Assembly (NCBI GenBank): GCA_009103225.1
Contig: RHPI01002533.1
Location: 1,055,638-1,087,984 of the forward strand
Direction: 5' to 3'
Origin: Chlorokybus atmophyticus
Lineage: Eukaryota; Streptophyta; Chlorokybophyceae; Chlorokybales; Chlorokybaceae
Length of the DNA stretch: 32,347 nt
Shown here: one piece after another, positions 1-14,377 of the stretch
Position numbering within the stretch: position 1 is the stretch's first letter
Layout of the letters: each line of letters begins with the position of its first letter
Program-made: the position numbers and the translations under genes
The notes under the pieces: model-generated
Told to the model about the DNA's origin: nothing
What the model saw: the letters and a program-made list of their open reading frames with translations, nothing else
Database searches by the model: none

Positions 1-1676
1 GGGGGGGCGCCTCCCTACTCTCTTGTGTAGACTATTCACACAATCATTATTTGCATTGTGCATTTTGCAATTGCCAGCGCTTAATGGCTCATGGCGTCGC
101 CTCTTTGTCCGTGCACGTTATTGACCACGGTATCCACTGAAGATGTTGCTGTGGTGGTGACCTCACAGCATGAGGACATGGGTTGGGCACCATATGCAAC
201 TGCAATGTGCTACCCACAATGTTGCACGCACACACCTGCGCATACCCACGCGCACATTCCCACCCCAACTGGCACACCTATATGCGCATACCGTCCGTGT
301 GGCACACGCACTCGCACACACGCTTACTCGCGTACGCGCATTTATGCGCGCGTCCACGCGTAGTCGCGCGCGCGCAACCACACACACACACTTGCGCACG
401 CGTGCGTGCGTGCGCGTGTTGCGCAGGTGAGTCCTTTGGCCTCATGCTATTATTCCACCCTCTTCCGCGTTGGAGCATACAACATGCCCTCAAGAAGCTT
501 CCGTTGTCACACTTGACAAACAACATTAGTGTGGCCTTGTAAACACGCCCACTTTCGCTCTTTTCTCGGCCGTTGTCAACCCTTGCCTTAGCCTTGAAGT
601 GTTGCAAATGAAGGACTCATAACGATACACGCACTTAATTGTAAACCAATATCAATCTAGTAGAGCCAGCCCTCCATGTGTGATGCCCAACAAGTTGTAG
701 ACATCGGAAAGAAACGCATCATGCGCATTGTGTGTGCAGGAAGTGTTTCGTTACATGCATGTACCTATGTGTACTTGGGTTGGTTGGTGTTTGCATCTGC
801 CTGCTCCACCAACGGCATTGCATTGCACATAGGTCATTTAGCATAGAGTAGTGTGATGGCCCCGGTGTAATTGAAATGTGTTTACTTGTTCGCTTGAGTG
901 TTGCTATGGTTGGTGTGTGCACAGACTGCATGTGTACAATATGACTCATACCCTATGCATGGGCATCACTCTGGTTGACAAGGAGGGGTGTGTGAAGGAT
1001 AAAACGCCTGCTGGTGAAAGCAGCTGATGGTGCATCATCATTACTACTGTACTAATAGCGCATGCCTTGCAGCACAGGCGTCCACATCAGCGCTCGAGAC
1101 GTGGTAGCGGCGGCAACAGCGGCGGCGGCGGCGGCGGCGGCGGCAGGTGCGTGGCGCTGCTACGTAGCGTTGACCGCTGATCAAGTTCATCACGCTTGAC
1201 CATGATAGATGATGGTGACCAAGTTCAACAAGTCACCCTGCATGATGAGTCTTGGTTTAGTTGCGAGGGGTTGAACAGTGGTGGAAGTTAAGTTTGGCTG
1301 TATGTGATGATGTCTTCCTCTCTGCACACACACCGAAATCAACTCCACTCCTGGTAGCATTGCGATTGCTAGGCAACAAACAAACAGTTACAGCTGTTGC
1401 ATGCCGTGGCAGCAGCTGAGCTGTATAGCATAGGCAATCAAGGGTAGCGTAAAGGTGGTCTGATGTGCACACAGAGCACATTACACACACAGAGCCCTAC
1501 ATGTGTCTACTCTATTCTTGGCGGAGTTTTCTATCTTGGTTTACTTCATAGACACCTTGCACGCATGCGTGCGTGCTTGCGCTTGGTCGAACACCAAGAC
1601 ACCACACTACATACATGCACAGACTCGAAGCACCAACTTGTTTGATAATTCAACTACTCCGCCGTGCTCATCAGCT
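1..1676. other. 5' flank of methyltransferase gene; low-complexity, no gene recognised
   Basis: The stretch starts with seven Gs, possibly another artefactual homopolymer edge. Bases 215-420 are a CA/CG-rich alternating purine-pyrimidine tract, and 1119-1144 is a GGC trinucleotide run. Short open frames here follow the repeat composition (His/Thr/Ala/Arg-rich) and match nothing I recognise. The promoter of the methyltransferase gene should lie in the right-hand part, but I see no clear TATA box. Confidence 0.5.
1119..1144. repeat. (GGC)n trinucleotide microsatellite
   Basis: About eight consecutive GGC units, preceded by imperfect CGG units from about 1107. It lies about 530 bp upstream of the methyltransferase start codon. 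Confidence 0.85.
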
Positions 1677-2374
1677 ATGGCGTCTCTCTTGACCGACGAC
1701 GACAACACTGATGCCGCGGCCGCCGCCAACAATGACGATGATGCCGACGACATCAACGACGCGGGCATGACGGGTCTGATCGTTGCGATGTGGCGCGAGC
1801 GGGAGAATCACCGCGCCGACCCGCTCGTCATCGACCCCTACGCCGCGGTGAGGAGAGAAGCTGTTGTTGTGTATGTGGGTTTGTTGTCCTCATCGTGGTC
1901 ATCAGCTGTTCAGGAGCGCGCGTGCCGCGAAGCATGAAGCGCGTCTCAGAGAGATCACGCCTGGGTGCGGGGCGCTCCTGCCTCTAAGGTACGCGTGCAT
2001 GCGTGCATGTGTGCACAAGTGTATATGTGCATGTTGGTCTACTTGTGTGCACACACATGCATGTGCCTGTGTACGTGTGTATGTGCACATGCGCGCGTAC
2101 CCGTTATGCTTGTTCAGCAAAGCTGCATGTGCGCGTGACCGTGCAGGACCAAGTACATCGATGACGTTGTGATGAAGGAGGTGTGGTGTGAAGGTACGCG
2201 CCAGGTGAGAGCCAGTATTCTCTCGAATCCCGACTGCACCTTTGTGGCGTGCATGGATGACCAAGCATGCTTCCTCCATGTGCTTAGGTAATCATCCTTG
2301 GCTCGGGCCTCGACTGCCGGCCCCTGCGCCTATACACCCACGGCGTCAAGTACTTTGAAGCCGACTATGAAGCA
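1677..2374 (+). CDS. SAM-dependent methyltransferase, TIGR00027/LCMT family, exons 1-4
   Basis: This is the N-terminal part of a class I methyltransferase of the TIGR00027 / leucine carboxyl methyltransferase (PF04072-like) family. It should transfer a methyl group from S-adenosylmethionine; the acceptor is unknown. Exons are 1677-1847, 1906-1988, 2147-2204 and 2288-2374. All introns (58, 158 and 83 bp) are GT-AG and the phases (0, 2, 0) join one frame. The ATG at 1677 opens an Asp/Ala-rich N-terminus. Next come the family block MTGLIVAMWRERENHRADPL with IDPYAA (about residues 31-57), PLRTKYIDDVV (about 82-92), and the SAM-binding strand VIILGSGLDCRPLRL (105-119, GxGxD at 109-113). The acidic strand YFEADYEA (126-133) ends motif II. 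The frame continues in the exon at 7464. Family assignment comes from motif recall, not a search. Confidence 0.8.
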
Positions 2375-7463
<5,089 letters not shown>

Positions 7464-7624
7464 GTGCAAAGTGCACGTGCCTGCATGCTGACGCTTCTGG
7501 GAGTGCGTAAGCGGCCGCTGGGCAACCTTAGTGTGTGTGACAGCACGCATGCCGGGGACCACCGAGTCAGCCTTGCTGCAGACCTTCATGCACGACGCCA
7601 CGGCCACCGTCATAGAGGAGGCCG
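7464..7624 (+). CDS. Methyltransferase exon 5 (TIGR00027/LCMT family), probable frameshift
   Basis: The acceptor CTTGCAG precedes GTG at 7464, continuing in phase 0 from exon 4. The first frame gives VQSARACMLTLLGVRKR, then HRVSLAADLH. This suits the family's pattern after motif II (helix, then a 'valine ... DL' strand). After AADL the expected helix appears in the next frame (MHDATATVIEEAG), followed by a donor GTGAGG at 7625. An indel near 7584-7592 would explain this, either a real mutation or a sequencing/assembly error. I cannot find the remaining C-terminal exons in the window, so the gene is incomplete or broken here. A CTG/ATG trinucleotide run (7675-7708) follows in the next intron or flank. 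Confidence 0.55.
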
Positions 7625-8651
7625 GTGAGGAGCAGCAGGCACTCGCCGCAGGGGCAGCCGCCTGGCACAGCGCCATGCTGCTGCTGCTGCTGATGATGAT
7701 GATGATTAAGCTGCTGCTGGTTCAGCTGCGCTTCACCACCACCCACGCAGCTTCCACGCCTCAACAGCAGCAGCCAATTACTCACGACACAACTTGTCCG
7801 CGAAGCCTGATATGCAAGAACGAGCCTTCCTCGCCGCCCACAACACGAACACCGCCAGCAACACTTGCGCCACGCACAAAAATATCAAAGATAGCATGCA
7901 AGCTGTTTTCCCACGCGCACACGTCGACACAGCACCTTAATGGCGCTAAGCCTTCAGAGATTGTAGTTAACCTGGTTAGAGATGTTGCTCGTTGCTGCAC
8001 GCGCGTGGTTGACTTCGCCATCGCAATTGACTCCGACAAAGCTTCATGCGGGCATAACGCCCGGTTTGCTTTTAATCACAGGTCAAATGTTAGGCTAATC
8101 GGACCTGTAAGTTAGCTAACTTTTGTCAGTTGATGTATAACCAAGAAATCTGTTAAGCAGCGGAGTTAAGCACCCGAAGCGTGCGCGCATCGCCGCGTGC
8201 GTGGCGGGCTCGATCGTGTGGTGCGCAGGGGGTCTGGTGCGCAGGGAAGCGAAGTGCGTTGACACAAGGAAGGCACAGCTAGTGCGTCGCTGTCATGATG
8301 GCTCTCACGGTTCACTATACTGGTGATTAGATGTTACATGACATGTTTACATTATGTCATTTGGTAGTTACAAGCATGTCAATGCAAATTTCAGATATGT
8401 GTATATATGCTGAAATCATTTGCGATAATGCATTATTTGTCATCATGTTTGCACTTTCATGGTATTCACTATTGCATTGATATTTGTAAAATTTGTAAAT
8501 TGATGAATGCATGGTGTTGGCAAATGCATTTTGCTATTGCATGCATGCAGCATTGACAGCATTGCAATGTACATTTGTCGAGTGACATGTAGTACACGAT
8601 GTAATTTGCAACTCTGTGTTGAAAGTTTATGACGGGGGCCCTTCTTCTTAC

Positions 8652-8754
8652 CTGCTTCTGGTTCATCCGGCGGCAAAGGGTCCATTAACTCATATATACA
8701 CTTTTTAGCGACTTCGCTCACACGCCGAATGACTCCACTCGACGACTTTTGCAT
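8652..8754 (-). CDS. Possible first coding exon, unidentified
   Basis: An ATG at 8754 opens MQKSSSGVIRRVSEVAKK, then CIYELMDPLPPDEPEA, and the frame runs into a good donor (G|GTAAGA at 8651). The same frame is open upstream for 13 codons (SDFDDVAFIFK) back to a stop near 8797. The composition looks like real protein rather than repeat noise. No downstream exon was identified and I recognise no family. Confidence 0.3.
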
Positions 8755-9441
8755 TTTGAAGATGAAGGCGACGTCGTCAAAATCCGAATTAGGGGTTTAC
8801 GATATTGCAATTCTTTTCGGGGCCTACCTCGGTCCAACCCCCAATCCCGATAGTTCACGTGACGACTTTATTAAGAACTAATCTTGCCGCGGTGAACTGT
8901 TCATGCCGGCTAAGGATCGCGCCGCAAGGCACCTCGTAGGGTGACTTGCTATACTTTGGACATTTGAATAAGGATAGCATGGGGCTAGCGGGGTATGTGT
9001 CCGCTTGCCAACAATCAGTGATAGCTGGTTGGATATATCCTGAAGAGAGGGTTGAGATGGGCTTTCAACCCAATCAATCGGATAACTATAGCAGTGACAG
9101 CAGCGCGTCAAGTGGGAGGATGTGCGGAATGGCTGCGGAAAATGGCTTTGCTTAACTTTGGACAGCCTAGAATGCATGTGTACAGGCATTCTTAACCGTC
9201 CGAACCGGTAGCCGTCTGTGGCGGTGATGTGGCGGTTGTCAGCGATTAGGCTGTGTGAGCAAGCTGGGCTGACATGTGGCAGCCCGTAACGCACTGTCAA
9301 TTTCAATCGCCTATGGTTGGGAGGTTGCGGGCGGCAATTTTGTTTCCTGGTGTTGAGCGCTGCAAGCTTGCGGCGCTAATGCGGTAGTGGAGGCAGCAGG
9401 AGGTCGGGAGTAGGCGGCGCAACAGCCTCGATAAGCTTCTC

Positions 9442-9705
9442 ATGGGCGTGTGCGTGCGCATGCTGTGCTTGTGCATGCACCGCCGATCGGCTTGTTCGCT
9501 AGCATGCATGCATGTGTCTGCTTGTGAGCGTTGCAGTGTGCGTCCCTTTACCGTGACAGCTTGCGTGTATTTGAACTTGTGTAATTGTGTGAGGTTGGCC
9601 TTTTCATGCATGTTAGGCTACATACAGCGCAGCAACTCACCCATGTGCATGCCATTGCACAGGCAATGGTTGACGACATCAGCAATGGCGTCCAGTACCC
9701 CCCTG
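9442..9705 (+). other. Open frame interrupted by the TRIM insertion, unidentified
   Basis: The frame reaching ...SSTPLR at the insertion point would join the frame after 10210 (ASAGRAPPQPLPEMDHDFTD) if the element and one target copy were removed. This suggests the element may have inserted into an open reading frame. The protein is not recognisable, and its first part is repeat-like (Cys/Met/His-rich), so coding status is uncertain. Confidence 0.2.
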
Positions 9706-9710
9706 CGCGC
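9706..9710. repeat. Target-site duplication CGCGC (left), TRIM element
   Basis: CGCGC directly precedes the left terminal repeat and is repeated exactly after the right one at 10211-10215. Confidence 0.65.
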
Positions 9711-9802
9711 TGTAACAAGTGGGCTCCGACCACTAGGCTATTGTAACAAAAGACGCTACCATGAGTGAGGTCTGTCACAATTTATCCCCCCAATTCGTAA
9801 CA
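9711..9802 (-). repeat. TRIM terminal repeat (3' copy in element orientation)
   Basis: 92 bp, starting TGTAACAAGTGGGC and ending ATTCGTAACA on the plus strand. It is a near-copy of 10122-10210. Confidence 0.7.
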
Positions 9803-10121
9803 TTCCTCCCCCTTTTAACTCACGGGTTCCTCATTATCCAATGAAGCACTTACTAGCCCATGTCGCCGTGATCACGGCTGTATTACGACCGGTTTGCCCG
9901 TGGCCTGTTGAATCTGGCTTACAAATGGTATAACCGACCGAACTGCAGCGGCCACCCTCACCGCGCGACCCGCCATCGCGGCCATAGGTCCAACTAGCTC
10001 GGCGCGCAGGTTGCGAACTTGCGCCCAGCCTAGGGCAAGCCGCCCCTAGTGTTTTGTTGCCATTGGATCTGCCTCAGTCCCCTACGGGAATTAAACCTGA
10101 GAGGTCAAGCTCCATTGCCAT

Positions 10122-10210
10122 TGTAACAAGTGGGCTCCGACCACTAGGCTGTGGTAGCAAAAGACGCTACTATGAGTGAGGTCTGTCACAATTTATCCCA
10201 AATCGTGACA
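10122..10210 (-). repeat. TRIM terminal repeat (5' copy in element orientation)
   Basis: 89 bp. It shares TGTAACAAGTGGGCTCCGAC and most of the rest with 9711-9802, differing by a few substitutions and an indel near its end. Confidence 0.7.
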
Positions 10211-10215
10211 CGCGC
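10211..10215. repeat. Target-site duplication CGCGC (right), TRIM element
   Basis: Exact match to 9706-9710. Confidence 0.65.
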
Positions 10216-10709
10216 AAGCGCAGGCAGAGCACCCCCGCAACCGCTGCCTGAGATGGACCACGACTTCACGGACGCCTTGTGGCAGCTTGAGCAAGTGGGT
10301 GAAAGGAACAAACGCTGGAGGGCAAGGTGTCATGCGGGGACCCTAGGTGAGCAAGTTTGCCTCAGCGAGTGGGCGGTGCGCACCCACGGCGTACAGAACT
10401 TCTCGGTTGAATCGCCGCCCTTATACCATTCGTGCTGTGGTGAGGGGTGGGTTGTCTGTAAATCTGATCCAGCATGAGGACAAGATCTGTGAGCGCAAAG
10501 AGCTGGTGCCCCGCCTTGCCTCCGACCCTACTCCACCTCCACTCCGCACTTGCTTGGACCTTAGCGTCCCTGGTGGCCCCGCGGTGCGCTTCACAGCAGA
10601 ATTTGTCTTAGGCGTGCCCACAACTTGGCGCGTGGCCCATGCTGATGTGGTGGATACTTTCCTGCGTGGTGGGCCTGTGGTACATTTGTATGAGGGACCC
10701 TGGCCTTAG
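10211..10709 (+). CDS. Unidentified coding-like fragment, possibly retroelement RT remnant
   Basis: Two overlapping plus-strand frames look protein-like: MDHDFTDALWQLEQVGERNK after 10252, and a second one ending at 10709. The second ends TTWRVAHADVVDTFLRGGP then VVHLYEGPWP. The spacing W-x-V-x-H-x-D-V-x-x-x-F-L-x-G followed by Y-x-x-P resembles the Ty1/copia reverse transcriptase block. That block is usually followed by a long RT domain, which is absent here; the frame stops and a gap follows at 10836. The resemblance is weak and the function is unproven. Confidence 0.25.
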
Positions 10710-10813
10710 GAGCTGTGACATGGAGGCCTGTGAGTGTGGGTGTGCTGTGTACTTCTGTGTCAATTCGTGTGAGTGCTTGTTGAGTTGATGTCTGTGTGCT
10801 GTGTTTTTAAGAC

Positions 10814-10866
10814 GGGGGGGGGGGGGGGGGGGGGGNNNNNNNNNNNNNNNNNNNNGGGGGGGGGGG
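10814..10866. other. Assembly gap: poly-G, 20 Ns, poly-G
   Basis: G run 10814-10835, N 10836-10855, G run 10856-10866. The same signature as the poly-C/N at 7220 implies poly-G read ends at a scaffold gap. Confidence 0.9.
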
Positions 10867-11031
10867 TATGCATGTGTTTGCCACTTGTGAACTTGACCAT
10901 GTGCACGCACTTTCGGTGTGGCTTTGGCATTTCGTACACATGCTGCGGTTGCATAGCACACTGCATTGCACACATGCGCAGTCTGTGCACACTAACAGTG
11001 GCTGCTGAGCGTCAAGGCTTGCATCAATGCT

Positions 11032-11340
11032 ATGTACAGTGTTTGCTCTGCTATGCTATGCTATATTGGAAGTCAACGTAGATCTGCTCTGGCTGCTGCC
11101 TTGAGGTTAAGCAGAGTGAGAGCGGGTCTTGCTCCAGCCACAGTTGCATCATGCTCAGCGCTGCAGTTAGCAGGACGTGCAGTTGATGATCGCGCATGTC
11201 TTGCCAACTGCAGCTCTGAGTTGGTGGGAGACATTGAAAAGATGCGGACTGCCACAGAACTCCTTCCAGGGCTCGCTATGGATGTGTTCGCTAGCGGGGG
11301 GGTGTGCATCAATCATCCTCTTGCTGAGTCTCTTAGTTAA
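11032..11340 (+). other. Open frame of unclear coding status
   Basis: This strand reads an Ala/Leu-rich helical-looking sequence (for example LSRVRAGLAPATVASCSALQ, then LVGDIEKMRTATELLPGLAM). The opposite strand also has open frames here, so the coding strand cannot be decided. No family is recognised. Confidence 0.2.
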
Positions 11341-11398
11341 TGGAGATTGCACTAGGCCCAGCAGGTGTGTTGATGTGGGCACGGCTCTTGCCACATCC

Positions 11399-12005
11399 CT
11401 CACTTGATGCAACAGCTTCTTTGGCTTTGCAGCCACTTTGGAGTCATTCAACATCTGCTTCTGAGGTGCCTCCTTCTGCAATGCTGCCACCTCCTTGTTC
11501 TTCGCTGCCATCACCTTCTTGCGGGCAGTCTCCTTGTTGCGGGCAGTGATGGCCTCTTTCTTCCTGTTGGCCTCATCTTGGTTGGCTTGCAGCATGTTGA
11601 TGTACCCTTGGAATTTTAACACCAAGTAGCCTAGCAGCTAAGGAGCCTTCTTGGTCGGCCAAGCCCCTGGTCCTACTGGCTGCTGCTGCTGCTACGTGAT
11701 GTGATGTTAATGTTGATGTTGCCAGCAGTTGTGTTGGCGCCATTTTTGTTACCAATGTTAATGTGGCTGGGTGGTGGCACCACAATAGCCACTGGCACTT
11801 GGTTCCCCTTGTCGCAAATGCTTTCTTCGTCCTCAGTGGCGTTTGAGTCCTCACCTTTTGACTGATTAGGGACCCCCTCACCATTAAGGGCAGGTCCCCA
11901 ACACTCATGCTGCAGCTGAGCATGAGCGAGATCAGGTGTAATGTCCTCGCCCTGAGGCTTCTCTAGCCCAGGTACATGGTCGTCCATAGCGCGTCCACAG
12001 GCCAA
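11399..12005 (-). CDS. Coiled-coil coding fragment, unidentified, frame-broken
   Basis: From an ATG at 12005 the minus strand encodes an acidic, polar N-terminus (MACGRAMDDHVPGLEKPQGE onward), ending in a Ser run at about 11673. In another frame, from about 11625, it encodes a strongly charged helix. That helix includes INMLQANQDEANRKKEAITA and RNKETARKKVMAAKNKEVAA, and runs into a donor-like CAA|GTGAGG at 11398. Heptad-like alternation and Lys/Glu/Ala richness indicate a coiled coil. I could not find a splice pair joining the two parts in frame, so a frameshift or missing intron is likely. An exact 95-bp copy of part of the coiled coil occurs at 16533-16627. Such helices occur in transposon-associated DNA-binding proteins, but no family can be named. 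Confidence 0.35.
11514..11608. repeat. 95-bp exact duplication, copy A
   Basis: Identical to 16533-16627 apart from the N at 16624. Copy A lies inside the coiled-coil coding fragment. Copy B lies between a C run and an N, so B is probably a duplicated contig end. Confidence 0.85.
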
Positions 12006-12171
12006 ACCCCTGGCAAGTACACTTGCATGTGTTGCATGTCATCATGCTGGCACACATTCCAATTTTGGCACGCAACATCAACACCGTCATGCACACATAT
12101 CTATGTTTGCACAGCCTGCTAAGCGCTAACATACAATGCCCCATGCATCCGTTAATAGCAACAGCATCCTC

Positions 12172-12594
12172 ACTAACCTGTCTACCTGATGCCATTGATG
12201 ATGTTGGTGGGGGTCATGGCTTTATGGAATGGCTCGCATGTAAGCTTTACAAACTGCATCTTGCTGATCGGTCTATTGGGCTCCTCAACTCTTCAAAGGA
12301 GGAAGTCCTGTCTATAGCACTCCTGGAGCGCCCAAAAACAGCTAACGTCCAACACATGTTGCAATATACCACACAACCAGCACAGTAAGCAAAGACATGT
12401 GCACACACAAGCAACTTGGCCTGCATGCACGCGTGCACAGTGTTTTTCACATCAGCACTGTGCAATCAAACACTAACAAACTACTTGCATGCATCAGGTG
12501 TGTCATGTGGGGCGGGAATGTGAGCATGAGAACTCCAGAGTTCCTGCTCTTGCAGTTCAAGGTTTACACGGGAGGAGTGCCCGTCCAGCATTGA
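12172..12594 (+). CDS. Possible coding exons, unidentified
   Basis: Two plus-strand pieces look protein-like. One reads HGFMEWLACKLYKLHLADRS at about 12216-12275 and continues to 12388. The other follows an acceptor-like CAG at 12497 (CVMWGGNVSMRTPEFLLLQF) and ends at the stop at 12592-12594. The linking splice sites were not determined. A competing minus-strand frame with a natural composition (FLRMQENAYMINDIFADRFK, about 12730-12670) lies just downstream. No family is recognised. Confidence 0.2.
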
Positions 12595-12608
12595 TAGTAC
12601 TGGCCTAC

Positions 12609-12653
12609 CCAATGCAAACCCTCCAGGTACAAAACCTGGAGGGTTTGCATTGG
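12609..12653. repeat. Perfect 20-bp inverted repeat with 5-nt loop
   Basis: Left arm 12609-12628, loop ACAAA 12629-12633, right arm 12634-12653, no mismatches. The arm core is AATGCAAACCCTCCAGGT. It could form a cruciform or RNA hairpin, or be a fold-back library artefact. Confidence 0.85.
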
Positions 12654-13523
12654 CCCTTGACAATCTCCTTGAACCGGTCAGCAAATATGTCATTGATCAT
12701 GTACGCATTCTCTTGCATGCGCAAGAAGCTGCGAAGCGGGGCATGTTTCATGTAGTTCTTCGTGTAACGGCTCCCTTCAAGATGTACATTGGTGGCATCC
12801 ACATCCCTGCAGCACTGACACATGCCATTACACTCATATGCTCACGACTCCCGCATTGATCGTAATAAGGGTTTTAACCCCTTTTGCAGATAACCTTCAC
12901 AATTCCTGAGGAGTGCGAGACTGTTAGCCATTTATTTACGCTTACACACTTAACAGTTGTGTTTTACACGGTGACTAACAAGGGACTGAGGGACTGACAG
13001 GTGCCTGACCCTGCCTGACCTTCAATAACGTAACGGATTGGTCCATAAATGGACTTCTTAAGACGGCTGTTACTATCAAGCAACATATACCGACGGCAAG
13101 CGGTCGACCGCTAAGTACAATCGACGGCGACCTGCCTGTGACGGCAACACTGCACTTTAATGAGACGGCGATTGTCGATCATCCCATTTGCGCGATGGCG
13201 ACCTATTTGTATAGCAAATAAGTCACGTTTTGGTCATATACAGTGACGGCCGACCGTCGGTCGTACCATGACCGTCGAAAAGTATGCACGACGGCCTGCC
13301 TACTTTGGCAAGCCAATCACCGTTAGTCCCTATCAGGTGACCTTATCGTGTTTATTAAGTGACGGCCGATCGCCGGTTGCGCATTTAACGTGGCGGCGAC
13401 CTACTTATTGTGTGTCAAGTATGATAAGCAAGTGACCGCCGGTCCCTGAAGGTCGGCAAGTCGGGACGGTGGTACCGGCCGGCAAGTCGAGACGCTGGTA
13501 CAATGCAGCCGTCGTACTATATC

Positions 13524-13546
13524 AATGGTACTTTGAAAGTACCATT
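13524..13546. repeat. Perfect 11-bp inverted repeat
   Basis: AATGGTACTTT and AAAGTACCATT are separated by one G. Confidence 0.8.
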
Positions 13547-13588
13547 ATTATAATACGATAATGCCGTTGCGAGTCACGTTTCGACAAC

Positions 13589-13627
13589 GCGTTTGAATAA
13601 CTTGGGCTGCCCAAGTTATTCAAACGC
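13589..13627. repeat. Perfect 19-bp inverted repeat with 1-nt centre
   Basis: Arms GCGTTTGAATAACTTGGGC (13589-13607) and its exact reverse complement (13609-13627) around a single T. Confidence 0.9.
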
Positions 13628-13875
13628 TCAACGGCTTCAAGTTGAACAGAGCGTTGTGGGCGGCGGCGGCGGCGGCTAACAATAGGTGAGCTTGGTTGCT
13701 GTGTGACGTTGTACTACGCGAAACACCGCATGCCATCTAACCACCCTCCTTGCCTTAGGGCGGCCAGGTCAGGCCAGGCTAGGCCAGACCAGACCAGGCG
13801 GCGGCAGCGGCGGCGGAGAAGGAACGGCGGCGGCGGAGCGGGAGCGGGCGGTGCAGGAGCCGCAGCTCAGTACAA

Positions 13876-13970
13876 GGGTAGTACTAGCAGTAGTACCTAA
13901 GGTAGTAGTAGCAGTAGTGGTAGTGGTAGCAGTAGTGGTAGTCTAGTCGTACTAGCAGTAGTAGTAGTAG
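13876..13970. repeat. AGT/GGT-rich trinucleotide tract
   Basis: Imperfect runs of TAG/AGT/GGT triplets (for example GGTAGTAGTAGCAGTAGTGG). Confidence 0.7.
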
Positions 13971-14377
13971 CTCAGTATATTACATTGTAATTTATTTGTA
14001 TTTTTTGTTTTGTGTTATTTGTCACGCATTCTTGCACAGCTGATGATGACAATCACGTGTGACACCTAATCATGACTGAGCGGTACCAGCAGGTACCTTT
14101 GAAGGTACACAACATTAACGGTAGGTACCTTACGATACCTGACAGTTTTGCTCAGATAGCGTACAGTCGCCGGTACCCAACTGATAGGTACTAGTCAGTT
14201 ACCTGTTAGTTAGTTCAAGTCCCCTTTGCTTAACTGTTGAGTACCTAACAGGTACCTATTAATTAGGGTCAGTCCCTTTATGCAGACGGCCGCCAACTAA
14301 TGGTGACGGCCGTTATGCTCAGGTCCCTGTATCGAGATCGCTGGTAGACTGAAGGTCGACAGTCTAGATAAGTATCC

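Larger units (their letters stand above)
7625..9705. other. Region without an identified gene
   Basis: It contains CTG/GAT trinucleotide repeats (7675-7708), a GC-rich patch (8160-8270), an AT-rich patch (8320-8600) and one exon-like minus-strand frame (8652-8754). I recognise no conserved domain on either strand. The expected later exons of the methyltransferase (family block around xxWxxEGxLxYL) are not visible. Confidence 0.45.
9711..10210 (-). mobile_element. TRIM-like miniature LTR retroelement
   Basis: A 500-bp element bounded by direct terminal repeats of 92 bp (9711-9802) and 89 bp (10122-10210). Each begins TGTAAC on the plus strand and ends in TAACA or TGACA, and 5-bp CGCGC duplications flank the element. 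On the minus strand a purine-only tract (AAAAGGGGGAGGAA, 9803-9816) abuts the 9711-9802 repeat as a polypurine tract should. A TGG-starting sequence one base inside the other repeat (TGGCAATGGAGC, about 10120-10109) is in primer-binding-site position. The 319-bp interior has no long frame and one 14-bp palindrome (GCCGTGATCACGGC, 9865-9878). It would need enzymes supplied in trans. Terminal repeats differ at about four substitutions plus indels, so it is older than the chromovirus at 17-24 kb. Confidence 0.7.
12890..14377. other. Gene-free stretch with dispersed GACGGC and GGTACC motifs
   Basis: From about 13060 to 13460 a GACGGC core, often followed by CGACC or CGATC, recurs every 40-60 bp. 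From about 14080 to 14270 GGTACC/GGTACCT recurs repeatedly. GACGGCCG appears again near 14284-14310. Between them lie short hairpins, a GGC run (13659-13676) and an AGT/GGT-type trinucleotide tract (13876-13970). No long coding frame is seen. It may be the non-coding part of a DNA transposon linked to the pogo-like transposase to its right, but no convincing terminal inverted repeats were found. Confidence 0.5.

Noticed and set aside
170-430. His/Thr/Ala/Arg-rich open frames, also at 29600-30060 and 31540-32170
   Set aside because: Open in several frames at once because CA/CG repeats lack stop codons. The ones at 29.6-32.2 kb are mostly introns of the propeller gene.
1848-1937. Reading through exon 1 of the methyltransferase gene (VRREAVVVYVGLL...)
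   Set aside because: The donor GTGAGG at 1848 and acceptor CATCAG at 1905 restore the family motif order, while the read-through has none.
10347-10709. Confident Ty1/copia reverse transcriptase
   Set aside because: Only one short block resembles it. The YxDD region and the rest of the domain are absent, so it is listed only as a weak possibility.
12609-12653. microRNA precursor
   Set aside because: Arms of 20 bp with a 5-nt loop are too short for a typical precursor, and no further pairing extends the stem.
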